Source: a virus
Length of the DNA: 64,000 nucleotides
Direction: 5' to 3' (one strand)
Virus record (IMG/VR): IMGVR_UViG_3300025057_000003
Span: 1-64,000 of that record
The position numbers were made by a program, and so were the translations under genes. Positions 1-7,018 of this stretch are shown here, one piece after another; position 1 is the stretch's first letter, and each line of letters starts with the position of its first letter. The notes below the pieces were generated by a model that searched no databases, was not told the origin of the DNA, and was given only the letters and a program-made list of their open reading frames with translations.

Positions 1-437
1 CTGATTGCAAGTATACCAATAAACACACCTATACAAATTAGAATGTAGTTATCAGTAAATGCTACAGCTGAAAATATATTATCTATACTAAATACAATAT
101 CTACAAACTCAATAAGAACTACTGTTGACCAGAATTTATTTAAGAATAGTATCTTAAATGTTTTTGCTTCCGGATTATCAGAGTTTCTAAATGAACTTAT
201 ACAAAGATATACGAGATATAATCCACCTATAACTTTGAGGTATGTAAGTTGTATAAGATATACAGCAAACAACAATGCCAAGCCACGAAATACATATGCA
301 CCTACGATACCATATGTTAAGGCTTTCTTTTGTTGATTCTTTGGTAAGTCATTTACCATGGTAGATAATACAGCAGCATTATCTATGCTTAGTACTACTT
401 CAAGTAATACTAAGTTGAGAATAATAATTAAAATCAT
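1..437 (-). CDS. TerC-family integral membrane protein (partial, C-terminus outside window)
   Basis: The reverse strand from 437 is open to the window edge, giving 145 residues of an evidently longer protein. It is strongly hydrophobic and carries the duplicated TerC signature: EVVLSIDNAAV at about residues 13-23 and EFVDIVFSIDNI at about 110-121. Between them lies AYVFRGLALLFAVYLI (residues 47-62), typical of TerC membrane segments. TerC/Alx proteins are inner-membrane proteins linked to Mn2+ export, metal supply to secreted enzymes, and tellurite or phage-inhibition phenotypes. The ATG follows CAAAACCAAACATT, the A-rich leader used elsewhere here. It lies downstream of a tRNA-like element and a terminator, so it may have its own promoter. 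The family call is firm; the role in a phage is unknown and may be an acquired host gene. Confidence 0.9.
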   Translation of the reverse strand, partial: MILIIILNLVLLEVVLSIDNAAVLSTMVNDLPKNQQKKALTYGIVGAYVFRGLALLFAVYLIQLTYLKVIGGLYLVYLCISSFRNSDNPEAKTFKILFLNKFWSTVVLIEFVDIVFSIDNIFSAVAFTDNYILICIGVFIGILAI

Positions 438-462
438 AATGTTTGGTTTTGAGTGAATATAG

Positions 463-534
463 TGGCAGTAATAGGATTCGAACCTATAAATTCCAGATCC
501 ATCATAAAGGCTATCATCTTTATGTGGTACTGCC
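463..534 (-). tRNA. tRNA-like element, apparently without a normal D arm
   Basis: The reverse strand has a perfect 7-bp acceptor stem (GGCAGTA with TACTGCC, 528-534 and 464-470) and a perfect T arm (ATAGG-TTCGAAT-CCTAT, 471-487) directly inside it. The total of 72 nt is normal for a tRNA. The interior does not fold as a normal D arm plus anticodon arm. The best fold is one 7-bp hairpin CATAAAG/CTTTATG with an 8-nt loop containing GAT, followed by about 15 unpaired bases. No CCA is encoded after the discriminator A. It could be a degenerate or D-armless tRNA (possibly Ile) or a tRNA mimic. A standard cloverleaf could not be drawn. Confidence 0.4.
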
Positions 535-539
535 TGATT

Positions 540-570
540 AAAAAAAAAGAACCTAGCACTACTCGGTTCT
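540..570 (-). terminator. intrinsic terminator, minus strand
   Basis: On the minus strand the hairpin AGAACC/GGTTCT with an 11-nt loop is followed by a run of at least eight T residues (plus-strand A run 541-548). It would end leftward transcripts just before the tRNA-like element and the TerC-family gene, which then need a separate promoter. Confidence 0.7.
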
Positions 571-1286
571 AAATGTTAATGACCTATCCTTTGGAGATAG
601 TTAGCACACGGGAGAGAAAATCCCCTTCATTAACTTTGCCATACTATGATTGACTGCACAGTAACAGAATAAGATATAGTTGTTCTACTCTTTCTCCATC
701 TTATTGGCCAATAAGACTTTGATTAAGTGTTATATCATCAATGCTGGCACAAAGAATCAATAACCCCTTTCGGGATGACATCATGTATTGCTACATAATG
801 ATTAGGCACTTCCAACTATACCATAAGCTTTAGGTGTTACACCATTGTCCAGTTCTCTTTTTTAATTGAGACTTAGCATTTTACGTCTTACCAGGATAGT
901 AGCTCAAATCCCTGATTTTATAGATAACCACATATTGCTTGCAGGCAATACTCTTTGTCCATAACACTGATAGTTTTAGAACCCTGCAAGGCCTTTGTCC
1001 TATCCACCCTTGTGTATGACTGCTCCCCCTACAAGAAAGGTACTGATCATACGGTGTTTTGACTATCATAGTAACTATGCCACAGTTCAACATCTGTGGT
1101 TTTATATCCCGCCAACATGGGATAATATCTTGGATTCTCTTATACAGAGAAGTAAAGTAAAAAGAAAGAGTTTTGGTTTGGTTAGGAAAACTCTTAAAAA
1201 CCTAGAGAGAGGAAATAGTACTAAGACTATTCCAAGAGTAGTAAAGAATCAATTCAAATGTATGTTCTTTCAACTACTTAGTTTCT
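571..1286. other. hairpin-rich stretch without a convincing gene
   Basis: No ORF here looks like a protein by composition. The stretch is rich in exact inverted repeats. GTTAATG (575-581) pairs with CATTAAC (628-634), enclosing a 5-bp arm with a 7-nt loop (CTATC-CTTTGGA-GATAG, 584-600) and a GGG/CCC arm (610-624). There is a perfect 18-bp palindrome TCTTATTGGCCAATAAGA (699-716). Further hairpins are TATTGC-TTGCAG-GCAATA (933-950), CATAG-TAA-CTATG (1067-1079) and CCACAG/CTGTGG (1080-1099). It may contain non-coding RNA or decayed tRNA-like elements. The strand of expression cannot be decided. Confidence 0.45.
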
Positions 1287-1544
1287 TCATCTATCAGTAT
1301 AACACTGCTGACAGATGTGTACTTCATCACAAGTACAAGTAAGTTCAGGATTAATTGCATATAGTTCTGCCATATCAGCAAACTCACTAGCAATCTCACC
1401 ATGTACCTTAAACTTAGATACAGGTGCAGTTCTCTTTGCTCTGATAAGCATCTTGAGAGTGTTGCGGAGATGATTAATGTCCATGTGATCAACATTGATC
1501 TTTTGACCATTTCTCATAGTCCAGTAAACAGTTTCTTTGCTCAT
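1287..1544 (-). CDS. small phage protein, unknown function
   Basis: This 85-residue protein begins with a region recurring in small phage proteins: a W-x-M-x-N-G-x-x-I stretch (about residues 8-16) followed by DHMDINHLRNTLKMLIR (about 20-36). The C-terminus has a CTCDEVHICQQC cluster (about residues 70-81) with four Cys and one His that could bind zinc. The ATG lies 10 bases after an AACC in an A-rich leader. It overlaps a competing frame on the same strand, but this frame has the more protein-like composition. It lies 34 bases downstream of the 98-residue gene and is probably co-transcribed with it. No biochemical role can be assigned. Confidence 0.7.
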   Translation of the reverse strand: MSKETVYWTMRNGQKINVDHMDINHLRNTLKMLIRAKRTAPVSKFKVHGEIASEFADMAELYAINPELTCTCDEVHICQQCYTDR

Positions 1545-1578
1545 AGCATTAGATTTAGGTTAAACAATATTCCCTTGG

Positions 1579-1875
1579 CTAGATACAATCTGACCAAGGG
1601 CTGTGGTATGTTACCTGTCCTGTACCAGGACGGTGTCTTTCAATAGAACAATCACTATTGAAATTGTAGGTGTTCAGGTTAAACCTTTTGTAGAGAAAGT
1701 TAGATACCTTACGAGAAGGATAGAACATATCTCTCAAAGCAGAGAAACCTCTACGATGTAGCTGGATTCTTAAGAAGAACTTACAAAAAGCCTTCTGAGT
1801 AGTAATCCACTCATAAGAAGTATAAGTAGAAACAATGTACTCTCTTTTGAATCTGTTGAATATATCTTTTATCAT
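1579..1875 (-). CDS. hypothetical basic protein
   Basis: A 98-residue protein rich in Phe, Tyr, Arg and Lys, with an N-terminus beginning MIKDIFNRFKREYIV. A start 33 bases upstream is possible (109 residues). The ATG at 1875 is preferred because it follows AAAACCACAAACC, matching the leader seen before many starts in this window. There are no membrane segments and no recognisable catalytic motif. The aromatic and basic composition would suit a small nucleic-acid-binding protein, but that is only inference. It precedes the 85-residue gene on the minus strand. Confidence 0.6.
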   Translation of the reverse strand: MIKDIFNRFKREYIVSTYTSYEWITTQKAFCKFFLRIQLHRRGFSALRDMFYPSRKVSNFLYKRFNLNTYNFNSDCSIERHRPGTGQVTYHSPWSDCI

Positions 1876-2259
1876 GGTTTGTGGTTTTAGTGGTGTAACA
1901 ATAGCCATATATATACAATGGACTAACTAATTTCTTGAAGCCAAATAACCCTATGTTATTGGCAAATGAGGAGTCACTTATTAAATGACACACACAAATA
2001 AAAAAAAATAAACCATTTCTGTTGCCAAGCTGGTTAAACTCCGCTATTATTAGCAGATATTAATACATATTACTATGCATTAGGGTTTACTAACCACTCA
2101 GGAAGAGTGATTACCCCATTATGTTCTGTGTACATAATTAATTGGTTTTGATGAGAAAAAAAAGAAATGCTTCTGTTCCCAGGCACATGCATTAAGCCCG
2201 GCTACTGTATAGTAGCAATAGTGTCCAAGCACTGTCACAACCAGGTTGCCCTGGTGACA
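1876..2259. other. intergenic stretch with several exact hairpins
   Basis: No credible gene was found. Immediately after the stop of the 99-residue minus-strand gene lies a strong bulged hairpin (2234-2258; GTCA/TGAC and CCAGG-TTGC-CCTGG) without a T run. Other exact hairpins are GCTACT-GTAT-AGTAGC (2201-2216) and CACTC-AGGAA-GAGTG (2095-2109). A GCCAAGCTGGTTAAAC stretch near 2020-2040 recalls a tRNA D region, but no matching acceptor partner was found. It may be a long structured leader or tail of the leftward transcript. Confidence 0.4.
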
Positions 2260-2559
2260 TTACTCTTTCGAGTAAGAGGTCACTAGGGTGGCTGGTCCAC
2301 CTGTTGGTTTGTTGTGAATCAACAAAGCAGGTTCAGCATCTGGTCTCATCCAGAGGCTGATGACGTGCTTATCAGCATCCAAGTCCTCTTGGATTTTCTT
2401 GCTGATCAGGCCAGATTCCTCTGTGCCTGGCACCTTGAAGAACCTGACAGTGTTACCTTCAGCGTTCTTCATTTCAAACACATCTATTGTGTTTGCATTG
2501 ACTTTGATTAAAAAGTCAACAAGACTACTTGTCTTGATTAGTTTACCCTTATCTGACAT
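2260..2559 (-). CDS. conserved-looking hypothetical protein
   Basis: A 99-residue soluble protein, balanced in composition, with an N-terminal helix-like part (SSLVDFLIKVNANTIDVFEM, about residues 11-30) and a C-terminal strand-rich part ending in Ser/Lys/Glu. No signal peptide, Cys pairs or catalytic motif is visible. The ATG follows an A/T-rich leader without a Shine-Dalgarno sequence. It is the first gene of the leftward transcript, divergent from the gene at 2747. A strong hairpin starts just beyond its stop codon. Function unknown; reality as a gene is well supported by composition and position. Confidence 0.75.
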   Translation of the reverse strand: MSDKGKLIKTSSLVDFLIKVNANTIDVFEMKNAEGNTVRFFKVPGTEESGLISKKIQEDLDADKHVISLWMRPDAEPALLIHNKPTGGPATLVTSYSKE

Positions 2560-2720
2560 AATTGAAAAATTTTAGTTAATAAATTGTGGGGTTACCACCA
2601 TGTCAAACGATAGCCGGGGAGCAGATTTATAGGACCCTCACAGAATGCAAAACACACAATTTACCAACAGGGGTGGGGTAAACTTTTGGGGGAAAGGTTA
2701 GGGGGACTGCTGGGAAATGC

Positions 2721-2738
2721 GTATATTATTGTATAAAG
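2721..2738 (+). promoter_or_regulatory. candidate promoter element (GTATATTATTGTATAAAG)
   Basis: This element closely resembles those before the genes at 21233 and 41364 (TTGTATATTATWATTGTA). It ends nine bases before the preferred ATG at 2747 and lies inside the reading frame if an upstream ATG (2717) is used, which argues for the downstream start. Confidence 0.45.
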
Positions 2739-2746
2739 ATGTAACC

Positions 2747-3055
2747 ATGGAAGAACCACAAGAATGGGATGATGACCAGGAGTTAACTGACCTAGAAAAA
2801 ATCCAACTGGAAGAAATAATGTTAGCTGCCGCATATGAAAACTCATATAGGGTGCTAACTAATAAAATAGACTTTGCTGATCTAGTGGAGGAGAAGAACA
2901 ATATTGGTATTAGTGCTATTATGGCATATGATCCTACGTCAGGTATCCGCAAAGAGGAATTGGATAATATGATTAGGTTCTACATTGATCAGGATGAGCC
3001 TGAGTATTACTTACGTTGCGCGGAACTAAAAAAGATATATGATGAGATTGCTTAG
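2747..3055 (+). CDS. small acidic hypothetical protein
   Basis: A 102-residue, very acidic, largely helical protein (DDDQELTDLEKIQLEEIML near the N-terminus). The final 20 residues are also helical. The ATG at 2747 is chosen over 2717 because a promoter-like element fills the intervening bases. There is no signal peptide, membrane segment or metal motif. It is the first rightward gene, and its 3' end overlaps the start of the secreted-protein gene by 17 bases, implying translational coupling. Function unknown. Confidence 0.65.
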   Translation: MEEPQEWDDDQELTDLEKIQLEEIMLAAAYENSYRVLTNKIDFADLVEEKNNIGISAIMAYDPTSGIRKEELDNMIRFYIDQDEPEYYLRCAELKKIYDEIA

Positions 3056-3929
3056 TATTTTCTTATTGTTATGTACTACTGTTTACAGTCAAACCCCAAA
3101 TCCGTATGTTGAGGAGTTTGATAGCTTTGGTGGACCGGATGAGTGGGAGCTTGTCACGGGACAACCCAACACAGGATCTCATGGAGGGGAGTTATGCTAC
3201 AACGTATCTGGAACGTACATAGATGATACATACTATAGCTTTGAATCAGATACATTAGACTTTAGTTCTTGGGGAAGCGTTGAGGTGATCATGGTGATAT
3301 CTTCTAATCTTAGAAACGGAGATGTATTTTCTTTTTGGTATTATGAGGAAGTTGGTGGATGGACAGGATATAACATCTCTGGTATATCAGGAACGCGGTT
3401 TTTTACCATTCCTAACACAGCAACATTGTTAAGCTTTGATTTAAATACTAATTCAAACGGAAATGTCAATGGCAAATATGCACATGTAGAGTATTTAGAG
3501 ATATATACGGGGTTTGTACTACCAATTGAGTTATTAGACTTTACAGTAACACTAGATCGGGGTATCGTTGATATAAATTGGAGTACGGCATCTGAAGCAA
3601 ATAATGATTATTTTACAATTCAGCGTAGTCAAGACGCATATACGTGGGAAAATCTAAAAGAAATCAAAGGAGCTGGGAATAGTACCTCAACATTAAACTA
3701 CAATATAAAAGATCCTAAACCGTATTTAGGTACTTCGTACTACCGGCTAGCACAAACAGACTATGACGGGACAACTGAAATCTTTCAACCAGTGTCCGTA
3801 ACCATAGATGAAGCTTATATAATAAGAAGATACAACCAATTAGGACAAGATGTAGATGATAACTACAAAGGGTTTGTGATAGTATTAATGTCAGACGGTA
3901 GTATAAAAAAAATATTAAACTTTAATTAG
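3039..3929 (+). CDS. secreted T9SS-cargo-like protein of bacterial origin
   Basis: A 296-residue protein with a classic signal peptide (residues 1-18, LLSIFLLLCTTVYS then QTP). A beta-rich domain covers about residues 25-155. Next comes a segment typical of Bacteroidota secreted proteins: LPIELLDFTVTLDRGIVDI, then INWSTASEANNDYFTIQRS, then GTSYYRLAQTDYDGTTE. The C-terminus (about 262-296; YNQLGQDVDDNYKGFVIV, then SDGSIKKILNF) matches the closing motif of T9SS sorting domains, although the usual domain is longer. Such proteins are normally exported by the Sec and Type IX systems to the cell surface. The start could be either of two adjacent ATGs. Probably host-derived; its use to the phage (surface change, superinfection exclusion, virion decoration) is unknown. 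Confidence 0.85.
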   Translation: MMRLLSIFLLLCTTVYSQTPNPYVEEFDSFGGPDEWELVTGQPNTGSHGGELCYNVSGTYIDDTYYSFESDTLDFSSWGSVEVIMVISSNLRNGDVFSFWYYEEVGGWTGYNISGISGTRFFTIPNTATLLSFDLNTNSNGNVNGKYAHVEYLEIYTGFVLPIELLDFTVTLDRGIVDINWSTASEANNDYFTIQRSQDAYTWENLKEIKGAGNSTSTLNYNIKDPKPYLGTSYYRLAQTDYDGTTEIFQPVSVTIDEAYIIRRYNQLGQDVDDNYKGFVIVLMSDGSIKKILNFN

Positions 3930-3943
3930 TTAAACTTTTTTTA

Positions 3944-3951
3944 TATATTTG
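3944..3951 (+). promoter_or_regulatory. Bacteroidota-type promoter -7 element (TATATTTG)
   Basis: TATATTTG fits the known Bacteroidota consensus TAnnTTTG exactly and lies 22 bases before the ATG of the membrane-anchored protein. A T-rich stretch precedes it; no clear -33 TTTG was found at the expected distance. Confidence 0.5.
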
Positions 3952-3973
3952 GTTTTAATTTAAAAAAATCATT

Positions 3974-4501
3974 ATGAAAAAAATTTTAACTAAGGTTAAA
4001 AACCTTCTGCAAAAGAAAAGTGTACTAGTTGGTTTAGCACTAGCATTTTTACTTGTTTATTTAATTGCACCTAACAATAGTGTGGGTGACTGGAGAAAAG
4101 GTAGCTCAGCTTCATTACAAGCTACAGTAAGTATTGATCAATCTGCTTTTAGAAACAGCAACCTAGATGATTCAATCCTTGTACAAAAAAGTTCTGATTA
4201 TGAACAGTGTATTAAAGATGTAGTTATCAACCCTACTTGGTGTACACCTAGTCACGATGTAATAGCAACATGTAGTACAACATCAAGTGGAGTTTGTTGG
4301 GCAGGAGAAAACTCAAACTTTGAACTTAAGTTTCATAACAGTGATGGTACCTATGTAGGTTATATCAAGTTTCATGAACCTTACGCAACCCATTTTGAAG
4401 TTAAGGATATTCAATCTTACAACGGATATCTTGTATCTTGTAAAACTATTAGTACTGCTGATAGACATTCTAACTTTGAAGTAACTATATCAGTATATTA
4501 A
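3974..4501 (+). CDS. membrane-anchored protein, unknown
   Basis: A 175-residue protein with a basic N-terminus, one membrane segment (about residues 18-33, VLVGLALAFLLVYLIA) and a long outer domain. The outer domain has five cysteines that could form disulfides (CIKD, WCTP, ATCS, GVCW, VSCK). The topology suggests an N-in, C-out inner-membrane or periplasm-facing protein. It lies between the secreted-protein gene and the lysis amidase, so it could be a lysis partner or an envelope-modifying protein; no holin or spanin family was recognised. A Bacteroidota-type promoter element precedes it and an exact hairpin follows it. Confidence 0.7.
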   Translation: MKKILTKVKNLLQKKSVLVGLALAFLLVYLIAPNNSVGDWRKGSSASLQATVSIDQSAFRNSNLDDSILVQKSSDYEQCIKDVVINPTWCTPSHDVIATCSTTSSGVCWAGENSNFELKFHNSDGTYVGYIKFHEPYATHFEVKDIQSYNGYLVSCKTISTADRHSNFEVTISVY

Positions 4502-4503
4502 AA

Positions 4504-4520
4504 TAACGCAAAATGCGTTA
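4504..4520 (+). other. exact hairpin after the membrane-protein gene
   Basis: TAACGCA-AAA-TGCGTTA forms a perfect 7-bp stem three bases after the stop codon. It lacks a T run directly behind it, so it is either a weak terminator or an mRNA-stabilising structure. Confidence 0.45.
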
Positions 4521-4551
4521 CACAAAAAGTTTAATTTAAAAATCAAATATT

Positions 4552-4872
4552 ATGAGTGAAGAAACCAACAAACAATTGACTCCAGAGGAGGCAAAAGCAA
4601 GACGTGCTGAAATTACTAAGTTTTATAAGGAACAGATTCCCCATTTAAAAGTGCAAGCAGAATATGAACGCTTAATGACGGAGATTGAAGAGAATCGCGC
4701 TAAGAGAGTGCAAGCTCAAGCTTTTATGGCTGATGCATACATGCAAATGGAAGGGGCAAAAGAAGATACTTCATCTACTACAACTAATGAAGCTAGAGAA
4801 GAGTTTAATCAAGCTATGAATAAGCAGGAGCCGCCTAAGAAAAAACTAAAAAGAGTCGTTGAAAATGAATAA
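4552..4872 (+). CDS. small coiled-coil phage protein
   Basis: A 106-residue, charged, helical protein. Its central part (about residues 15-70) has heptad-like spacing typical of a coiled coil (HLKVQAEYERLMTEIEENRA), and the C-terminus is lysine-rich (PPKKKLKRVV). Similar short proteins accompany the late genes of crAss-like phages; no function is known to me. Its last bases overlap the amidase start by eight bases, so the two are probably translated together. The start follows an AAAAATCAAATATT leader. Confidence 0.75.
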   Translation: MSEETNKQLTPEEAKARRAEITKFYKEQIPHLKVQAEYERLMTEIEENRAKRVQAQAFMADAYMQMEGAKEDTSSTTTNEAREEFNQAMNKQEPPKKKLKRVVENE

Positions 4873-5794
4873 GCTACTAAAGAAAGGTGATAAAGGACCA
4901 GAAGTAGTACGTTTACAAAAGATTCTTAACGTTATACCAGATGGTAAATTTGGGCCACAGACTGAAAAAGCTGTTATGCGCTTTCAGTTAGAGAAACAAT
5001 TAGTTGTTGATGGTATTGTTGGGAATAATACCTGGCATATGTTGTCATTATCTAAGTCTGATGGTGAAGCCATTGATGAAGATAGTGATATCATGTCTCA
5101 GCATTTTGAAACACAGTATGATCAACTTATTCACAGATATTATCTAGATAAGAATGAATATCTTCAAAGAAAAGGCAAGAATGAGTACTGTTTCTTGCAT
5201 CATACAGCAGGTAGAGAAAACCCATATAGGGTAATTGATCACTGGAACAAAGATACACGGGGTAGAGTTGCCACAGAATTTGTTATAGGGGGTCAATCTC
5301 ATACGGGCGGTCCAAGTGAGTATGATGGTGTTGTAGTACAAGCTTTTCCTGAGAGTGGATATGGTTGGCATTTAGGTAAAACTGGATCGGGCCACATGAA
5401 TAGACATTCTGTTGGTATAGAAATCTGTTCTGTCGGCTATGTTGAAGAAGATATGGGTAATTACTACACTTATTTCAAGTCACCTGTACATGAAGACCAA
5501 GTAATTAAGTTAGACTCTCCATTTAGAAGACGTCAATACTGGCATAAGTATTCAGATAGGCAAATAGCTGAAACAGAAAAGCTACTAAGGTACATTGCTG
5601 AAAGAGATGAGATTGATATGCGCTTAGGATTGCAGCAATTGATCAAAAAGTTTGGACCCAAAAAAGCATTTGAATTTCAAGAAGATGCTTACTATGGAAA
5701 AATTAAAGGATTGCTTACACATACAAATGTCAGAAAAACCAAGATGGACTGTTATCCAGATGAACGTCTTGTTGAAGTAATTTTAAAACTATAA
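4865..5794 (+). CDS. N-acetylmuramoyl-L-alanine amidase with peptidoglycan-binding domain (endolysin)
   Basis: A 309-residue enzyme. Residues 1-60 form a PG_binding_1 domain (KGDKGPEVVRLQKIL, DGKFGPQTEKAVMRFQ, DGIVGNNTW). Residues about 108-305 form an Amidase_2-type catalytic domain: FLHHTAG (H112/H113) gives the first zinc ligand, RHSVGIEICSVG is the conserved core strand, and LTHTNVR followed by KMDCYPDE supplies the C-terminal ligand region. It cleaves the bond between N-acetylmuramic acid and the stem peptide, releasing progeny at lysis. No signal peptide is seen, so a holin or similar partner is expected; the preceding membrane protein is a candidate. ATG 4865 is used in preference to an upstream TTG. 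Confidence 0.93.
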   Translation: MNKLLKKGDKGPEVVRLQKILNVIPDGKFGPQTEKAVMRFQLEKQLVVDGIVGNNTWHMLSLSKSDGEAIDEDSDIMSQHFETQYDQLIHRYYLDKNEYLQRKGKNEYCFLHHTAGRENPYRVIDHWNKDTRGRVATEFVIGGQSHTGGPSEYDGVVVQAFPESGYGWHLGKTGSGHMNRHSVGIEICSVGYVEEDMGNYYTYFKSPVHEDQVIKLDSPFRRRQYWHKYSDRQIAETEKLLRYIAERDEIDMRLGLQQLIKKFGPKKAFEFQEDAYYGKIKGLLTHTNVRKTKMDCYPDERLVEVILKL

Positions 5795-5796
5795 GT

Positions 5797-6150
5797 ATGG
5801 CAGAAGTAACTAAAATATCAAAGAAGGTCAGAACTAGTTTAGATCGGACTTTAAAATATCAAATACTCACTTACTGTTTTTTTAATGACATCCAAATCAG
5901 CACAGCAGATCTAGATTGTTTAGGTCTGCTTGCTGTTATGGGTGAACATGAGCTTACAGAGTTTTGTAAAATAGCTGTAACAAATGAAATATTTAAAAGC
6001 CCACAGTCGGCACGTAATGCTATAAATAAAGCCGCTAAAAAAGGTTTGATTATAAAAAATGGTAAGAGTAAAAAGACAATTGAAATTTCAAAAGAAGTGG
6101 AAGTTTCAAATGGTATAATATTATTAGATTTTAAGATTCTTGGTGAATGA
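5797..6150 (+). CDS. hypothetical protein, possible helix-turn-helix
   Basis: A 117-residue protein, basic at the N-terminus (KISKKVRTSLDRTLKYQIL). A helical region in the second half (about residues 70-90, KSPQSARNAINKAAKKGLII) looks like a winged-helix recognition segment followed by a beta wing (KTIEISKEVEV). This could make it a DNA-binding protein, but the match is by eye only. It starts two bases after the amidase stop and overlaps the HU/IHF-like gene by four bases, so it sits in a tight operon of small DNA-associated proteins. Confidence 0.75.
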   Translation: MAEVTKISKKVRTSLDRTLKYQILTYCFFNDIQISTADLDCLGLLAVMGEHELTEFCKIAVTNEIFKSPQSARNAINKAAKKGLIIKNGKSKKTIEISKEVEVSNGIILLDFKILGE

Positions 6151-6506
6151 AACCTAAAAGCCACAAAATATTTAAGGAGGATATAGCTGATGAAGTTGGT
6201 GTACATCCTTCTGTGGTGGAGGATCTTATATCATTTTATTATTCTAAAGTAAGGCAATCATTATCTAATATAGATGATATAAGAATTTATATTGAGGCTA
6301 TAGGTACGTTTGCAATAAGAAAAGCTAGACTAGAAAAGGCTATAATTAAAAATAAAAGCTATCTGGGTAACTTAGAAAAACACACTTATAATGGTTATGA
6401 GAAAACTTTAGAAACAAAAAAGAAAATAGAAAAGCTTGAATTCACCTTACAAAGAATTGAAGATTCTATAAACAGTAGACAGCAGTTTAAAAAAGATAAA
6501 TCATGA
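6147..6506 (+). CDS. HU/IHF-like DNA-binding protein
   Basis: A 119-residue protein. Residues 8-58 follow the HU/IHF pattern: helices FKEDIADEVGVHPSVVEDLI and FYYSKVRQSLSN, then DIRIYIEAIGTFAIRKAR, which matches the HU strand containing the G-x-F-x-x-R motif. The normal DNA-binding beta arm is replaced by a lysine-rich helical tail (residues 65-119). IHF-like subunits are regular members of crAss-like genomes, where they may bend or compact DNA. It overlaps both neighbours by four bases. Confidence 0.7.
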   Translation: MKPKSHKIFKEDIADEVGVHPSVVEDLISFYYSKVRQSLSNIDDIRIYIEAIGTFAIRKARLEKAIIKNKSYLGNLEKHTYNGYEKTLETKKKIEKLEFTLQRIEDSINSRQQFKKDKS

Positions 6507-6820
6507 GTTTATTAGACATATTTAAAAACAGAAAACAAATCCTTGAAGGATTAAAAAATAAAATATTTAAGCAAGAACATGTTGAAGCTGTTGCTAAAGA
6601 AAGGTGGGAACAACATTGTGTGAGATGTGAATCATTGGACAGAGATGGTAAAAAATGTACAGTTCCTGGAACACAACCTTGTTGTGGAGAATGCGGATGC
6701 AGTTTAGGTTTGAAAATAAGATCTTTATCTAGCTCATGTCCATTAAATAAATGGCATGCTTTAATGACTGATGAAGAGGAAGATGAATTAACTCAAAATT
6801 TAAATGATGGACAAGAATGA
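6503..6820 (+). CDS. Cys-rich putative zinc-binding protein
   Basis: A 105-residue protein with a helical, basic N-terminus (residues 1-37). The Cys cluster comprises HCVRC, then KKC, then PCCGECGC and SSSC, within about residues 39-80. The pairs CxxC and CCGECGC suggest one or two bound zinc ions or an iron-sulfur site. The C-terminus is acidic (DEEEDELTQNL). Similar small Cys-rich proteins occur in many phages without known function. It overlaps the HU/IHF-like gene and the following 70-residue gene, so it is part of one operon. Confidence 0.75.
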   Translation: MSLLDIFKNRKQILEGLKNKIFKQEHVEAVAKERWEQHCVRCESLDRDGKKCTVPGTQPCCGECGCSLGLKIRSLSSSCPLNKWHALMTDEEEDELTQNLNDGQE

Positions 6821-7016
6821 TCTAAATAAGCATAGGCAAACTAAAGAATATTTTACTCCAAAAGTAGAATACAAATATGTTGAAAAGAATGTTGACTTTA
6901 GAACACAAGTAAAAAAATTAAGAACTGAATATCCCAATGATGCTGATTTTGGTCAAGCTGTTGCTAGACTTTTAAATAAAGAAGTTACTACTTTTCCAGG
7001 GATACAAAACTTATAA
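6804..7016 (+). CDS. small hypothetical protein
   Basis: A 70-residue hydrophilic protein with no membrane segment or Cys. A short helix covers residues 33-58 (FRTQVKKLRTEYPNDADFGQ and onward). It overlaps the Cys-rich gene by 17 bases (start ATG at 6804 or 6807) and ends two bases before the nuclease gene, which supports it as a real operon member. Function unknown. Confidence 0.6.
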   Translation: MMDKNDLNKHRQTKEYFTPKVEYKYVEKNVDFRTQVKKLRTEYPNDADFGQAVARLLNKEVTTFPGIQNL

Positions 7017-7018
7017 AT

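Noticed and set aside
670-680. AAGATATAGTT resembling the S element of a group I intron
   Set aside because: A GACTGCAC stretch lies just upstream, but there is no room for a P8 stem, no clear P or Q element on the same strand, and no split gene around it.
881-1093. 70-residue minus-strand ORF
   Set aside because: It crosses strong hairpins, has no A-rich leader and a translation-unlike sequence.
995-1342. 115-residue plus-strand ORF in the hairpin-rich region
   Set aside because: Composition is not protein-like, the leader is atypical, and it runs against the minus-strand genes.
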